A stretch of DNA of 64,000 bases, from contig NZ_CP029487.1 in assembly GCF_002441855.2 (NCBI RefSeq), positions 868,001 through 932,000 on the forward strand, given 5' to 3'. A model generated the notes under the pieces. The model was given only the letters and a program-made list of their open reading frames with translations. It ran no database searches and was not told the DNA's origin. A program made the position numbers and the translations under genes. Origin of the DNA: Eubacterium maltosivorans (GTDB lineage Bacteria; Bacillota; Clostridia; Eubacteriales; Eubacteriaceae). Shown piece by piece: positions 34,431-43,039 of this stretch. Every line of letters starts with the position of its first letter. Position 1 is the first letter of the stretch.

Positions 34431-37427
34431 ATGAGCGATAAAATGTACCCTATCCCTTTTGGCGAAATGATCAACTGGATCTTAAAAGAATATAAAAAAG
34501 AAAAAAGCATCTTTGGCGTTCGCAAGCTTTACAAAAAAATTGACCAGCAGACACTCTCTATTTTTGGCGAGATGCTGGAAACGCCTTTTGGTCCGGCGGC
34601 GGGACCACACAACCAGCTGGCACAAAATATTATTGCCGCTTATGTCGGCGGAGCGCGTTTCTTTGAACTAAAAACCGTACAGCCTGTAGATGGCGAAGAC
34701 CTGGCAGCGCTTGTTTCCAAACCCTGTATCACAGCCGGCGATGAATGCTACAACTGTGAATGGTCTACCGAGCTGCGCGTGGAGGAAGCCTATGATGAAT
34801 ATGTGAAGGCCTGGTTTGCCATTAAGCTTTTAGCCAAGGAGATGGGGTTCGGGAACCCAGATGGCTTCATCTTTAACATGAGTGTCGGCTATGACTTTGC
34901 CGGCGTTCAGACTGAAAAAATTGATCATTATATCGAAGGAATGAAAAACGCTGAAAATTCTGCGGTATGGAAGGAATGCATGAATTATACCCTGGCTCAT
35001 TTGGATCAGTTCGATAATATTGACGCTGGTTATGTCAAAAGTATCTCACCAGTCGTCAGCCGCTCCATCACACTTTCTACCCTTCACGGCTGTCCCCCTG
35101 ATGAAATCGAACGAATTGCCAGCTACCTGATTAACGAAAAAAACTTAAATACCTTTGTTAAATGCAATCCAACCATGTTAGGCTACGAATCTGCTCGTAA
35201 AATTCTGGACAGTATGGGATATGATTACATGGATTTTGATGATTATCATTTCCTTCATGACCTTCAGTTCAAGGACGCTGTACCCATGTTTACCCGGCTG
35301 AAAAAAGAAGCCGCCGATAAAGGCGTTGCCTTTGGGGTAAAAATCACGAATACCTTCCCACAGAAGGTTGTTGACGGTATTTTGCCAAGTGAAGATATGT
35401 ATATGTCCGGCCGGTCACTGTTCCCATGCTCAATCGAGCTGGCAAACCGTCTGGCGAAAGCCTTTGACGGTGATCTGCGTATTTCCTATTCCGGTGGTGC
35501 AGATATCTTTAACATCAAAGATATCTTTAAAGCAGGTATTTGGCCGATCACCCTGGCTACCACTTTGTTAAAGCCGGGCGGATATAACCGTCTCGACCAA
35601 ATGGCAGATGATCTTGTTTCTTACAATTTTAAGGAAGTGCAAAACCTGAAACCTTCGGCTTTATCCATGCTCGCAAAACGTGCCAGAACCAATCCTCATA
35701 ATGTAAAAGGCGCCATAAAACCATTGCCATCCAGAAAATTCGACAAAAAAGTACCCTTAGTTGACTGTTTTACTGCCCCCTGTTCTGAAGCCTGTCCAAT
35801 TTCTCAGGATATTCCGGATTATATTGAGCTTCTTGGCGAAGACAAACCTCTGGAAGCGCTTAAAGTCATTACTGCGAAAAACCCGCTTCCTTTCATCACC
35901 GGCACCATCTGCAACCACCGCTGTATGGACAAATGTACACGTAATTTTTACGAAGCGCCTCTGTGTATCCGCGATGTGAAACTTAACGCTGCCGAGCTGG
36001 GTTATGATGATTTACTCAAAGAGATCAAGCCCGTTGAAAAACGCACGGATGCCAAGGTTGCCATTGTCGGCGGTGGTCCCGCTGGTATCTCTGCCGCTTA
36101 CTTCCTGGCGAGAAATGGCATCTCTGCTACAATCTTTGAACGCAATGAAAGCCTGGGCGGTATTGTACGCCATGTAGTCCCCGAGTTCCGGGTCGATTCC
36201 GAAATCGTGGAAAATGATGTAAAGCTTATGAAAGCTTACGGTGTAGAAGTTTTCACAAACACTGAAGTCCTCTCATTGGAGGATTTGAAAAACAAGGGCT
36301 TTAAATATGTTATTGCCGCTACCGGTGCCTGGGGCCCAAGCCCGTATAAGCTGGAGGGTGAACAGGCAATCAATGTACTCGACTTTTTACAGAGCTTCAG
36401 AAAAGACGCTTCCAGCCTGAAATTAGGAAAAGATGTTGTGGTAATCGGTGGTGGCAATACCGCCATGGATGCCGCCAGAGCCGCCAAAAAAGCCCCGGGT
36501 GTTCAAAATGTCCATCTGGTATACCGCAGAACAAAACGCTATATGCCAGCAGATGAGGAAGAGCTTGCAATGGCATTGGAAGACGGCGTGAAATTCTATG
36601 AGCTTCTCTCACCAGAAAAATTTGACGGCAGCATCCTTTCCTGCCGTAAGATGGTACTCGGTGCGCCGGATACGTCCGGAAGAAGAAGCCCTCAGAACAC
36701 CGATGAATTCATGACTATTCCAGCCAATACGGTCATCGCCTCAGTCGGTGCAAAAATTGATAAAGAATGGTTTGCTCAGAATAAAATCGGTCTGACAGAC
36801 CGTGGCCGCGTCGAAGTTAACAAAGACACCCTGGAAGCACGTGACAATATATTTGTAGCCGGCGACGCACAGCTAGGCGCTGCCACAGTTGTGGAGGCTA
36901 TTGCCGACGCGCGTAAGGTTGCCGATACCATTGTGAAAGCCGAGGGTCTCGAAGCTGCTCCTACCTATTCTAAAAATACAGGAAATTATGACCGAGCACT
37001 GTCTAAGCGCGGTATCCTGGCAGAGCCAAAATGTGAATCAGCAGAATGCAGCCGTTGTCTGGAATGCTCAACAGTCTGTGAATCCTGTATGGATGTATGC
37101 CCAAACCGTGCAAATCTGGCCCTCTTTGTGCCACATCATAAAATGCGACAGATTGTACATGTTGACAGAATGTGTAACGAATGCGGTAACTGCAAGACAT
37201 TCTGTCCATACGACAGCGCCCCTTACAAAGATAAGTTTACCCTCTATCACAGTCTTGCCGACTTTGAAGACAGCAGTAACAGCGGTTTTCTGGTCACAGG
37301 CGGCGATCGTGTTAAGGTCCGTCTTGAAGGCAATGTCATTGATGCCTCTATTGGTGACAGCACACTGCCACAGGGGATCAATGATATCATTAAAGCAGTT
37401 GTCAGCAACTACAGCTATCTCCTTTAA
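34431..37427 (+). CDS. ygfK: YgfK putative selenate reductase/oxidoreductase subunit
   Basis: This 998-residue protein has three parts. The first 430 residues resemble a dihydroorotate dehydrogenase-like FMN barrel (GEMLETPFGPAAGPHNQL, LSTLHGCPPDEIE). The middle is a GltD-like flavoprotein with two Rossmann motifs, VAIVGGGPAGISAAYFLA and VVVIGGGNTAMDAARAA, preceded by a Cys-rich Fe-S region. The C-terminus is ferredoxin-like (CSRCLECSTVCESCMDVCP and CNECGNCKTFCPYD). Family knowledge places YgfK in purine/urate degradation, likely as an NAD(P)H-linked reductase. It lies 39 bp after ssnA. Confidence 0.93.
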   Translation: MSDKMYPIPFGEMINWILKEYKKEKSIFGVRKLYKKIDQQTLSIFGEMLETPFGPAAGPHNQLAQNIIAAYVGGARFFELKTVQPVDGEDLAALVSKPCITAGDECYNCEWSTELRVEEAYDEYVKAWFAIKLLAKEMGFGNPDGFIFNMSVGYDFAGVQTEKIDHYIEGMKNAENSAVWKECMNYTLAHLDQFDNIDAGYVKSISPVVSRSITLSTLHGCPPDEIERIASYLINEKNLNTFVKCNPTMLGYESARKILDSMGYDYMDFDDYHFLHDLQFKDAVPMFTRLKKEAADKGVAFGVKITNTFPQKVVDGILPSEDMYMSGRSLFPCSIELANRLAKAFDGDLRISYSGGADIFNIKDIFKAGIWPITLATTLLKPGGYNRLDQMADDLVSYNFKEVQNLKPSALSMLAKRARTNPHNVKGAIKPLPSRKFDKKVPLVDCFTAPCSEACPISQDIPDYIELLGEDKPLEALKVITAKNPLPFITGTICNHRCMDKCTRNFYEAPLCIRDVKLNAAELGYDDLLKEIKPVEKRTDAKVAIVGGGPAGISAAYFLARNGISATIFERNESLGGIVRHVVPEFRVDSEIVENDVKLMKAYGVEVFTNTEVLSLEDLKNKGFKYVIAATGAWGPSPYKLEGEQAINVLDFLQSFRKDASSLKLGKDVVVIGGGNTAMDAARAAKKAPGVQNVHLVYRRTKRYMPADEEELAMALEDGVKFYELLSPEKFDGSILSCRKMVLGAPDTSGRRSPQNTDEFMTIPANTVIASVGAKIDKEWFAQNKIGLTDRGRVEVNKDTLEARDNIFVAGDAQLGAATVVEAIADARKVADTIVKAEGLEAAPTYSKNTGNYDRALSKRGILAEPKCESAECSRCLECSTVCESCMDVCPNRANLALFVPHHKMRQIVHVDRMCNECGNCKTFCPYDSAPYKDKFTLYHSLADFEDSSNSGFLVTGGDRVKVRLEGNVIDASIGDSTLPQGINDIIKAVVSNYSYLL

Positions 37428-37507
37428 AAACTATATATCTGGGACGTCTTAGGACGTCCCTAATCTTGTTTCCTACTCAAATTTCCATTTTAAAATGAGG
37501 TGTTATT

Positions 37508-38884
37508 ATGAAAAAAACAATCATCAAGGGCGGTATCCTCTTTTCCTCCACAGATACCCTTAACGCCGATATTCTGATAGAAAATGATAAAATCGCCAAA
37601 ATAGACCAAAAGCTCGAAGACCCAGAGGCTAATATCATCGAGGCTGCCGGAAAGTATATCTTCCCAGGCTTTATTGATCCACATACACACCTGGATATGG
37701 ATACTGGCACAGCCCATACTGCGGATGATTTTGTCTCCGCGACAAAAGGCGCCGTCTCTGGCGGTACCACAACCATTATCGATTTTGCCACCCAGGATAA
37801 AGGCCACAGTCTGACAGAGGCTTTAGAAAACTGGCATATGCTGGCGGATAACCGCTCCTCCTGCCATTATGGCTTTCATATGGCCATTACCGACTGGAAT
37901 GACACGACGCGTAAAGAACTAAAGACAATGCAAGATTTCGGCGTAACCTCCTTTAAGCTTTATATGGCTTACGATAACCTGCGCTCCAATGACCGCGAGA
38001 TTTTTGAAATTTTAGAAGCGGTAAAAGCCTTCGGCGGGCTTGTCTCAATGCACTGTGAAAACGGCGATCTCGTCAACGCACTGATTGCCGAACAAAAACG
38101 CCAGGGCCATATGAGTCCTGCAGCTCATCCCCTCTCCAGGCCCGGCTTTGTAGAAGCAGAGGCTGTCAACCGCTTTTTAGCCATTGCAGAGGCCGCTGAA
38201 TCACCGGTCTATGTGGTACACCTCAGTACTGAACGAGCACTTGAAGCGTGCCTGAATGGCCGCAGGCGTGGGCAAAAAGTCTTTATTGAAACCTGCCCGC
38301 AATATTTACTGCTGGACGACAGCTGTTATAAACTGAAAGGCTTTGAAAGCGCAAAATATGTTTTTGCTCCTCCAGCACGTAAACCATCCGATGAAAAGGC
38401 CCTTTGGAAGGCTGTTGGCTCTGGAATTGTTGACACTATCGGCAGTGATCATTGCAGCTTTAATATGAAAGGCGGAAAAGATCTTGGTAAAAATGACTTC
38501 AGTAAAATTCCAAACGGCATGCCCGGTGTGGAAACACGCCCAATACTCATGTATACCTTTGGTGTCTGCGAAAACAAAATGACCCTGAATCAATTGACTG
38601 CCCAGCTTTCAGAAACACCAGCAAAAATTTTTGGCATGTATCCCAAAAAAGGAGCCTTAAAAGCAGGAAGTGATGCCGATATTGTTATCTGGGACCCAGA
38701 CTACAATGGTATCATTACTCAGAAGGATCAATACCAAAATGTTGATTATACACCTTACGAAGGAATTAAAACAAAGGGCCGGGCAGAGTTCGTACTGTTA
38801 AATGGAGAAACCGTTGTAGAAAATGGACAGGTTATCGCTGAAAATAGAGGGCGATATATCTCACGGGGGATTTGTCAGCTTTAA
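37508..38884 (+). CDS. hyuA: Dihydropyrimidinase/hydantoinase
   Basis: This 458-residue cyclic amidohydrolase has the metal site DPHTHLDMDTGT, the carbamylated Lys in TSFKLYMAYDN, HCENGDLV, VVHLSTERAL and SDHCSFNM. It opens hydantoin-like or dihydropyrimidine rings and in this cluster would act on a purine-derived ring. A GAGG site precedes the ATG. It ends the plus-strand operon at a bidirectional terminator. Confidence 0.95.
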   Translation: MKKTIIKGGILFSSTDTLNADILIENDKIAKIDQKLEDPEANIIEAAGKYIFPGFIDPHTHLDMDTGTAHTADDFVSATKGAVSGGTTTIIDFATQDKGHSLTEALENWHMLADNRSSCHYGFHMAITDWNDTTRKELKTMQDFGVTSFKLYMAYDNLRSNDREIFEILEAVKAFGGLVSMHCENGDLVNALIAEQKRQGHMSPAAHPLSRPGFVEAEAVNRFLAIAEAAESPVYVVHLSTERALEACLNGRRRGQKVFIETCPQYLLLDDSCYKLKGFESAKYVFAPPARKPSDEKALWKAVGSGIVDTIGSDHCSFNMKGGKDLGKNDFSKIPNGMPGVETRPILMYTFGVCENKMTLNQLTAQLSETPAKIFGMYPKKGALKAGSDADIVIWDPDYNGIITQKDQYQNVDYTPYEGIKTKGRAEFVLLNGETVVENGQVIAENRGRYISRGICQL

Positions 38885-38894
38885 GCAGAAGCAC

Positions 38895-38944
38895 AAAAAA
38901 ATAAAAGAACCACCTCAGTTCTCATCGGTGGTTCTTTTATTTTT
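38895..38944. terminator. Bidirectional terminator between hyuA and xdh
   Basis: An 18-bp stem (AAAAATAAAAGAACCACC and its complement) with a 12-nt loop carries A and T runs at its two ends. It would serve both convergent genes. Confidence 0.9.
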
Positions 38945-38985
38945 GTCAAGTCATTGGCTTTTTGATATGTATGATAAATATTGTT

Positions 38986-41556
38986 TTACTTTTTCTTCTT
39001 TTTCTCATAGGGCGTATTTTTCAGCGGTAAAACGGTCTGAAATTCACCGTTTAAGCGATAGTATGCATCTGCAATGGCCGGAGCTGTCGGAATAGAGGTG
39101 ATCTCACCAATACCAATGGCGCCATAGGCCACATCAATGCCTGGTTTTTCAACAATGATACTGTCAAGCTCTGGCACCTTATCTGCCTTAAAGAGACCCA
39201 GCGTACCAAATTTCGACTTTGGAATACCGTGATCCAGCTCATATTGCTCTGTTAGCGCATAGCCCATTCCCATGACCACACCGCCTTCAATTTGCCCCTC
39301 TACACTAATGGGGTTCACAGCCTTGCCCACATCATGGGCGGCAACCATTTTTTTAATGGTGCCATCTTCATTCAGCACACACATCTGTGTTGCATAGCCG
39401 TAGGCTACATGAGAAACCGGGTTTGGCACAGGTGTGCCCATGGCGTCTGTTTTTGCCAGATACTCTCCCATAAAATCCTGCCCTTCAAGCTCCGCCAGCG
39501 TTTTATTTCTCATCGCGGCCCTCAAATTCTCCGCTGCCCGCCTACAGGCCTCACCGGTTACCAACGTCTGCCTGGAGCCTGAGGTTGTGCCGGAATCCGG
39601 TGCATTGGCTGTATTTGGCGGCATATAAACAATCTGATCCAGGGTGAGTCCCGCAGTTTCAGAAAGCACCTGTGTCAACACTGTACCCAGTCCTTGTCCA
39701 ATACAGGAGGCTCCAGCATGTATTTCCACATGTCCGTCCTTTACCAGGAGCCGGCAGCGTCCCCAGTCTGGAAGACCCACGCCGACGCCGGCATTTTTCA
39801 TCGCACAGCCAATGCCCACGTATTTTTCATTGTCATAAATTTCTTTAACCGCTTCCAATGTTTCGGCAATACCCGTTGCCGGATCAGCAATTTGTCCATT
39901 TGGGAGCACCTCACCTGGACGTACCGCGTTTCGATAGCGGATTTCCCATGGGGTGATCCCCACCATTTCAGCCAAAAGGTTAAGGTTCATTTCAGAAGCA
40001 AAGCAGGTCTGTGTTACCCCAAAGCCTCTGAAAGCACCCGCTGGAGGATTATTCGTATATACAGCTTTACCGTCAATATCAATAGTTTGGAAATTATAAG
40101 GGCCAGCAGCGTGTGTGCAGGCTCGTTGAAGCACCGGACCGCCCAAAGAGGCATAAGCACCGGTATCAGACACTACCACCGCTTTTAGCGCGGTTAAGTG
40201 TCCTTCTTCGTCACAGGCGGATGTAACATCCATATAAAACGGATGGCGTTTAGGATGAATCATAATGCTTTCTTTCCGGCTAAGCTTGACTTTAACAGTC
40301 CGCTTGGTCAGATAGGCAATCAGTGCAGCATGGTGCTGGACTGATACGTCTTCCTTGCCCCCAAAGCCGCCGCCCACCAGCTTATTTTCAACAACTACCT
40401 TTTCGGGGGGCAGACCCAGCATTGCCATACATTCATGCTGAGTGTCATAGGTCCCCTGGTCTGTTGAATAAATAAAGACACCATCCCCATCAAAGGGCAT
40501 TGCCACGGCTGTTTCCGGCTCCAGGAAAGCATGCTCGGTCCATGGTGTTTCATAATGACGTGTTACCTTATATTTTGAACGAGCAATAACCTCATCCGCA
40601 TTCCCACGTACCAGGTGCTCATGTGCCAAAACATTGGTTTTGCTGCCTTCATGTACTAAAGGTGCATCTTCCTTCATGGCCTCACGCGGGTCAAAAACCC
40701 CTTCAAGCTGTTCGTATTCAACCCTTACAAGCTTCTTGGCTTCTTCCAGAATTTCAGGTGTTTCCGCTGCTACCAGGCAGATTGCGTCACCGATATAATG
40801 TGTGGTTTTCCCAACAGGGATCATTGTATCCCAGTCCTGTTTAAGGTGCCCAACCTTGACACTTCCCGGAATATCCTCAGCGGTAAAAATACCAATCACA
40901 CCCGGCATTGCCTTTGCTTCATCCGTATGAATCGCCAGCACTCGAGCTCTCGGATACGCTGCACGCACAGCGCTGCCATAGATCATGCCGTCCAGATAAA
41001 GATCATCTGGATATTCGCCTGTTCCAAGCACTTTTTCTCTGGCGTCTACACGCTGCATGGCCTGGCCAACGGTAACCTCGCCAGCATCTTCATTTACAGG
41101 AAGGTTTTCTCTGAAAACTTTAGCGGCTAATAAAATACCATCAACAATTTTTTTATAGCCAGTACAGCGGCATATGTTATTTTTGATAGCGTTTATCACC
41201 TCTAGGCGCGTCGGATTTGGATTAGTGTCAATAAGCGCTTTTCCCGACATTACCATTCCCGGTATGCAAAAGCCGCATTGCACAGCTCCTGCTGCTGCAA
41301 AAGCGTAGCCGTAAACTTCTTTTTCACGCTCTGTAAGGCCTTCTGCCGTGATAATCTCCTTATCTGCCATTTTAGATACCATCGGTATGCAGGACCGGGT
41401 AGCCTTACCATCGATAATAATCGTACAGGTACCGCAGGCCCCTTCGCTGCAGCCATCCTTTACTGAGGTTAATCTCAGATCATCTCTCAAGAAGCGCATG
41501 AGCTTTTTATCCTGTTCAACCTCGTGTATTACGCCGTTGACCTTAATCGTGTACAT
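38986..41556 (-). CDS. Selenium-dependent xanthine dehydrogenase (fused Fe-S and Mo domains)
   Basis: This is 856 residues from the ATG at 41556 (GGAG). The N-terminal 160 residues hold two [2Fe-2S] motifs: CSEGACGTC, then CGFCIPGM and CRCTGYKK. The rest is the molybdopterin domain, with RRASGEGxY-like VLGTGEYPDDLY, VGGGFGGKED, GAFRGFGVTQ, GQGLGTVLTQ and the catalytic Glu in IGIGEITSIP. There is no FAD domain between them, so electrons must pass to a separate partner. Size and fusion match the Se-dependent XDH family, whose cofactor carries labile selenium. It hydroxylates xanthine or related purines. Confidence 0.94.
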   Translation of the reverse strand: MYTIKVNGVIHEVEQDKKLMRFLRDDLRLTSVKDGCSEGACGTCTIIIDGKATRSCIPMVSKMADKEIITAEGLTEREKEVYGYAFAAAGAVQCGFCIPGMVMSGKALIDTNPNPTRLEVINAIKNNICRCTGYKKIVDGILLAAKVFRENLPVNEDAGEVTVGQAMQRVDAREKVLGTGEYPDDLYLDGMIYGSAVRAAYPRARVLAIHTDEAKAMPGVIGIFTAEDIPGSVKVGHLKQDWDTMIPVGKTTHYIGDAICLVAAETPEILEEAKKLVRVEYEQLEGVFDPREAMKEDAPLVHEGSKTNVLAHEHLVRGNADEVIARSKYKVTRHYETPWTEHAFLEPETAVAMPFDGDGVFIYSTDQGTYDTQHECMAMLGLPPEKVVVENKLVGGGFGGKEDVSVQHHAALIAYLTKRTVKVKLSRKESIMIHPKRHPFYMDVTSACDEEGHLTALKAVVVSDTGAYASLGGPVLQRACTHAAGPYNFQTIDIDGKAVYTNNPPAGAFRGFGVTQTCFASEMNLNLLAEMVGITPWEIRYRNAVRPGEVLPNGQIADPATGIAETLEAVKEIYDNEKYVGIGCAMKNAGVGVGLPDWGRCRLLVKDGHVEIHAGASCIGQGLGTVLTQVLSETAGLTLDQIVYMPPNTANAPDSGTTSGSRQTLVTGEACRRAAENLRAAMRNKTLAELEGQDFMGEYLAKTDAMGTPVPNPVSHVAYGYATQMCVLNEDGTIKKMVAAHDVGKAVNPISVEGQIEGGVVMGMGYALTEQYELDHGIPKSKFGTLGLFKADKVPELDSIIVEKPGIDVAYGAIGIGEITSIPTAPAIADAYYRLNGEFQTVLPLKNTPYEKKKKK

Positions 41557-41796
41557 TTCTGATACTCCTTTATTGATTAATTTTACCGAATGCTTTGATT
41601 TCACACTTTGTTTGTCCTCAGAACGATTACAGGCAGCTATTCATTGGATAAACTTTGCACAGTGTTTTATTTAAGACACAATACTGTTTTATTATATGAC
41701 ATAATAATATTTTATCGTATTTCTGCAAGAATAGCAAGCTTTTATTCTCAAAAACGACTATTTTTTTTAGAACATTCGAAATTTTTAAGTATAAAA

Positions 41797-41824
41797 AAAC
41801 CACCAAAAATTAAACTGGTGGTTT
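41797..41824 (-). terminator. Terminator of the lectin/histone-tail gene
   Basis: On the minus strand AAACCACCA / TGGTGGTTT with a 10-nt loop is followed by TTTT, just past the stop at 41844. Confidence 0.8.
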
Positions 41825-41843
41825 AAAATATCCCGCAATGAGC

Positions 41844-42626
41844 TTATGCTTCTGTATCAACTTTTTTAGCCGCAGTGGTACGTGTTTTTCGTGTCGTTTT
41901 TTTAGAGGGTTCTGTTGTTGCCTGTGCCGGTTCAGTCTTTTTAGCTGCACTGGCTTTTCTGGATGCCGCTGATTTTTTTGTGGTTGCTTTTGAAGCCGTT
42001 GTTTTTTGGGCAGTGGTTACCTTTTCAACCTTTTCTGATCCAGCATCTTCTTTTAATGCAGTTGTTTTTTTAGCTCTAGACGAGGCTGTCCTTTTTGCTG
42101 CAGCGGATTTTCGGGGGGCCGTTTTTTTTTGCTGCGCTGCTTCAGTGTCTGCTTTTTCAGCTAGCTTTACAGTCTCATCAATCTGGGTTGCTATAAAATG
42201 CCATACCTGATTGGCACTCCCAGTTTTTTCCCAAATCTGCATCTGAGCGCCCGGTACGGCAGCACCCATCGCTATATCAAGATAAATACCGGCGCGCTGA
42301 GACTTTATCAGATAACTACCTTCAGCAGTCTCTTCTAGGGACCAAAGCTGGCTGTCCGTATCAACGGATTCCCATTGCTGTACCCATGTACCGTTTACTG
42401 TTCCCAGCATACACAAATCCAGTACCTTTTCAGAGTGTTTATTGATGAGTTTAAACCATTCATCATCAATATATTCTGCTTTCCATTTCTGGCTTTCTGC
42501 CACTGTTTTGGAGGCCTCTTGTAATTTTATAAGTGCACCATTCTCGACTGAGCCGTTTTCAATTCCCAGAGCCAACGTCTTTTCCTGCGCCATAATGACG
42601 TAGTCTTTATTTGCTTGCAGTTTCAC
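41844..42626 (-). CDS. Ricin-type beta-trefoil protein with histone-H1-like basic tail
   Basis: The best start is GTG at 42626, with AAAGGAG 8 nt upstream; ATG readings further up include that ribosome site. The product is 260 residues. Residues about 1-150 form a beta-trefoil with three Q-x-W markers: QKW about 47, QLW about 94 and QVW about 141. Residues about 165-260 are low-complexity Lys/Ala/Thr/Ser with KKTAPRKSAAAK, AKKTT and TRKTRTTAAKK, like bacterial histone H1-type tails. There is no signal peptide, so it should be cytoplasmic. The join of a sugar-binding-type fold to a nucleic-acid-binding-type tail is unusual. The gene has its own terminator. Confidence 0.78.
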   Translation of the reverse strand: MKLQANKDYVIMAQEKTLALGIENGSVENGALIKLQEASKTVAESQKWKAEYIDDEWFKLINKHSEKVLDLCMLGTVNGTWVQQWESVDTDSQLWSLEETAEGSYLIKSQRAGIYLDIAMGAAVPGAQMQIWEKTGSANQVWHFIATQIDETVKLAEKADTEAAQQKKTAPRKSAAAKRTASSRAKKTTALKEDAGSEKVEKVTTAQKTTASKATTKKSAASRKASAAKKTEPAQATTEPSKKTTRKTRTTAAKKVDTEA

Positions 42627-42964
42627 TTTACCAACTCCTTTGGTCATTTTAAACAATATTATAACATTATACTGTTTTTATCAAAATATCTCTACACTGC
42701 ATTTTGATTTACTTTAGCTTAGTACTATCATAGCAATTTTTTATCTGTACGTCAAACATTCATTGAAAATTTTACAAAATATAAACAAGTATTAAGAATT
42801 GTTTTGCGTTTTCATCAAAAATAATGAAATTTATAGCACTTCAGGAGTTTTAACTTTAACCTTGATCCAAATTTACTTAGGATCAACACTTTCCAGATAA
42901 ACTGCCATACTTTAAAGCTTTTGTTAAGTTTAATAACAACGGGGTAAAAATTTTTGAAAAGAAC

Positions 42965-42993
42965 TTGACCATTCTTCTAAAGTGTTATATTAT
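42965..42993 (+). promoter_or_regulatory. copA promoter
   Basis: TTGACC and TATTAT are separated by exactly 17 nt, about 47 bp upstream of the copA ATG and directly before the candidate CsoR site. Confidence 0.75.
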
Positions 42994-43005
42994 ATAAACA
43001 TATCC

Positions 43006-43021
43006 CACCCCACGAGGGGTG
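43006..43021 (+). promoter_or_regulatory. Candidate CsoR operator
   Basis: CACCCC-ACGA-GGGGTG is a GC-rich dyad in an AT-rich leader, just past the -10 of copA. CsoR operators are G-tract palindromes of this kind, and a csoR gene lies downstream. Confidence 0.5.
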
Positions 43022-43039
43022 CTGTTTGGAGGTTATCAT

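Larger units (their letters stand above)
42627..43039. other. Divergent intergenic region between the lectin gene and copA
   Basis: The region is AT-rich and gene-free. The right end holds the copA promoter and a GC-rich dyad. The left half must hold the promoter of the lectin/histone-tail gene, which I could not pinpoint. Confidence 0.6.

Noticed and set aside
41640-41760. Inverted repeats upstream of the xanthine dehydrogenase gene (ACAGT...ACTGT, TATTAT...ATAATA)
   Set aside because: The arms are only 5-6 bp and the region is AT-rich, so they are not distinguishable from chance.
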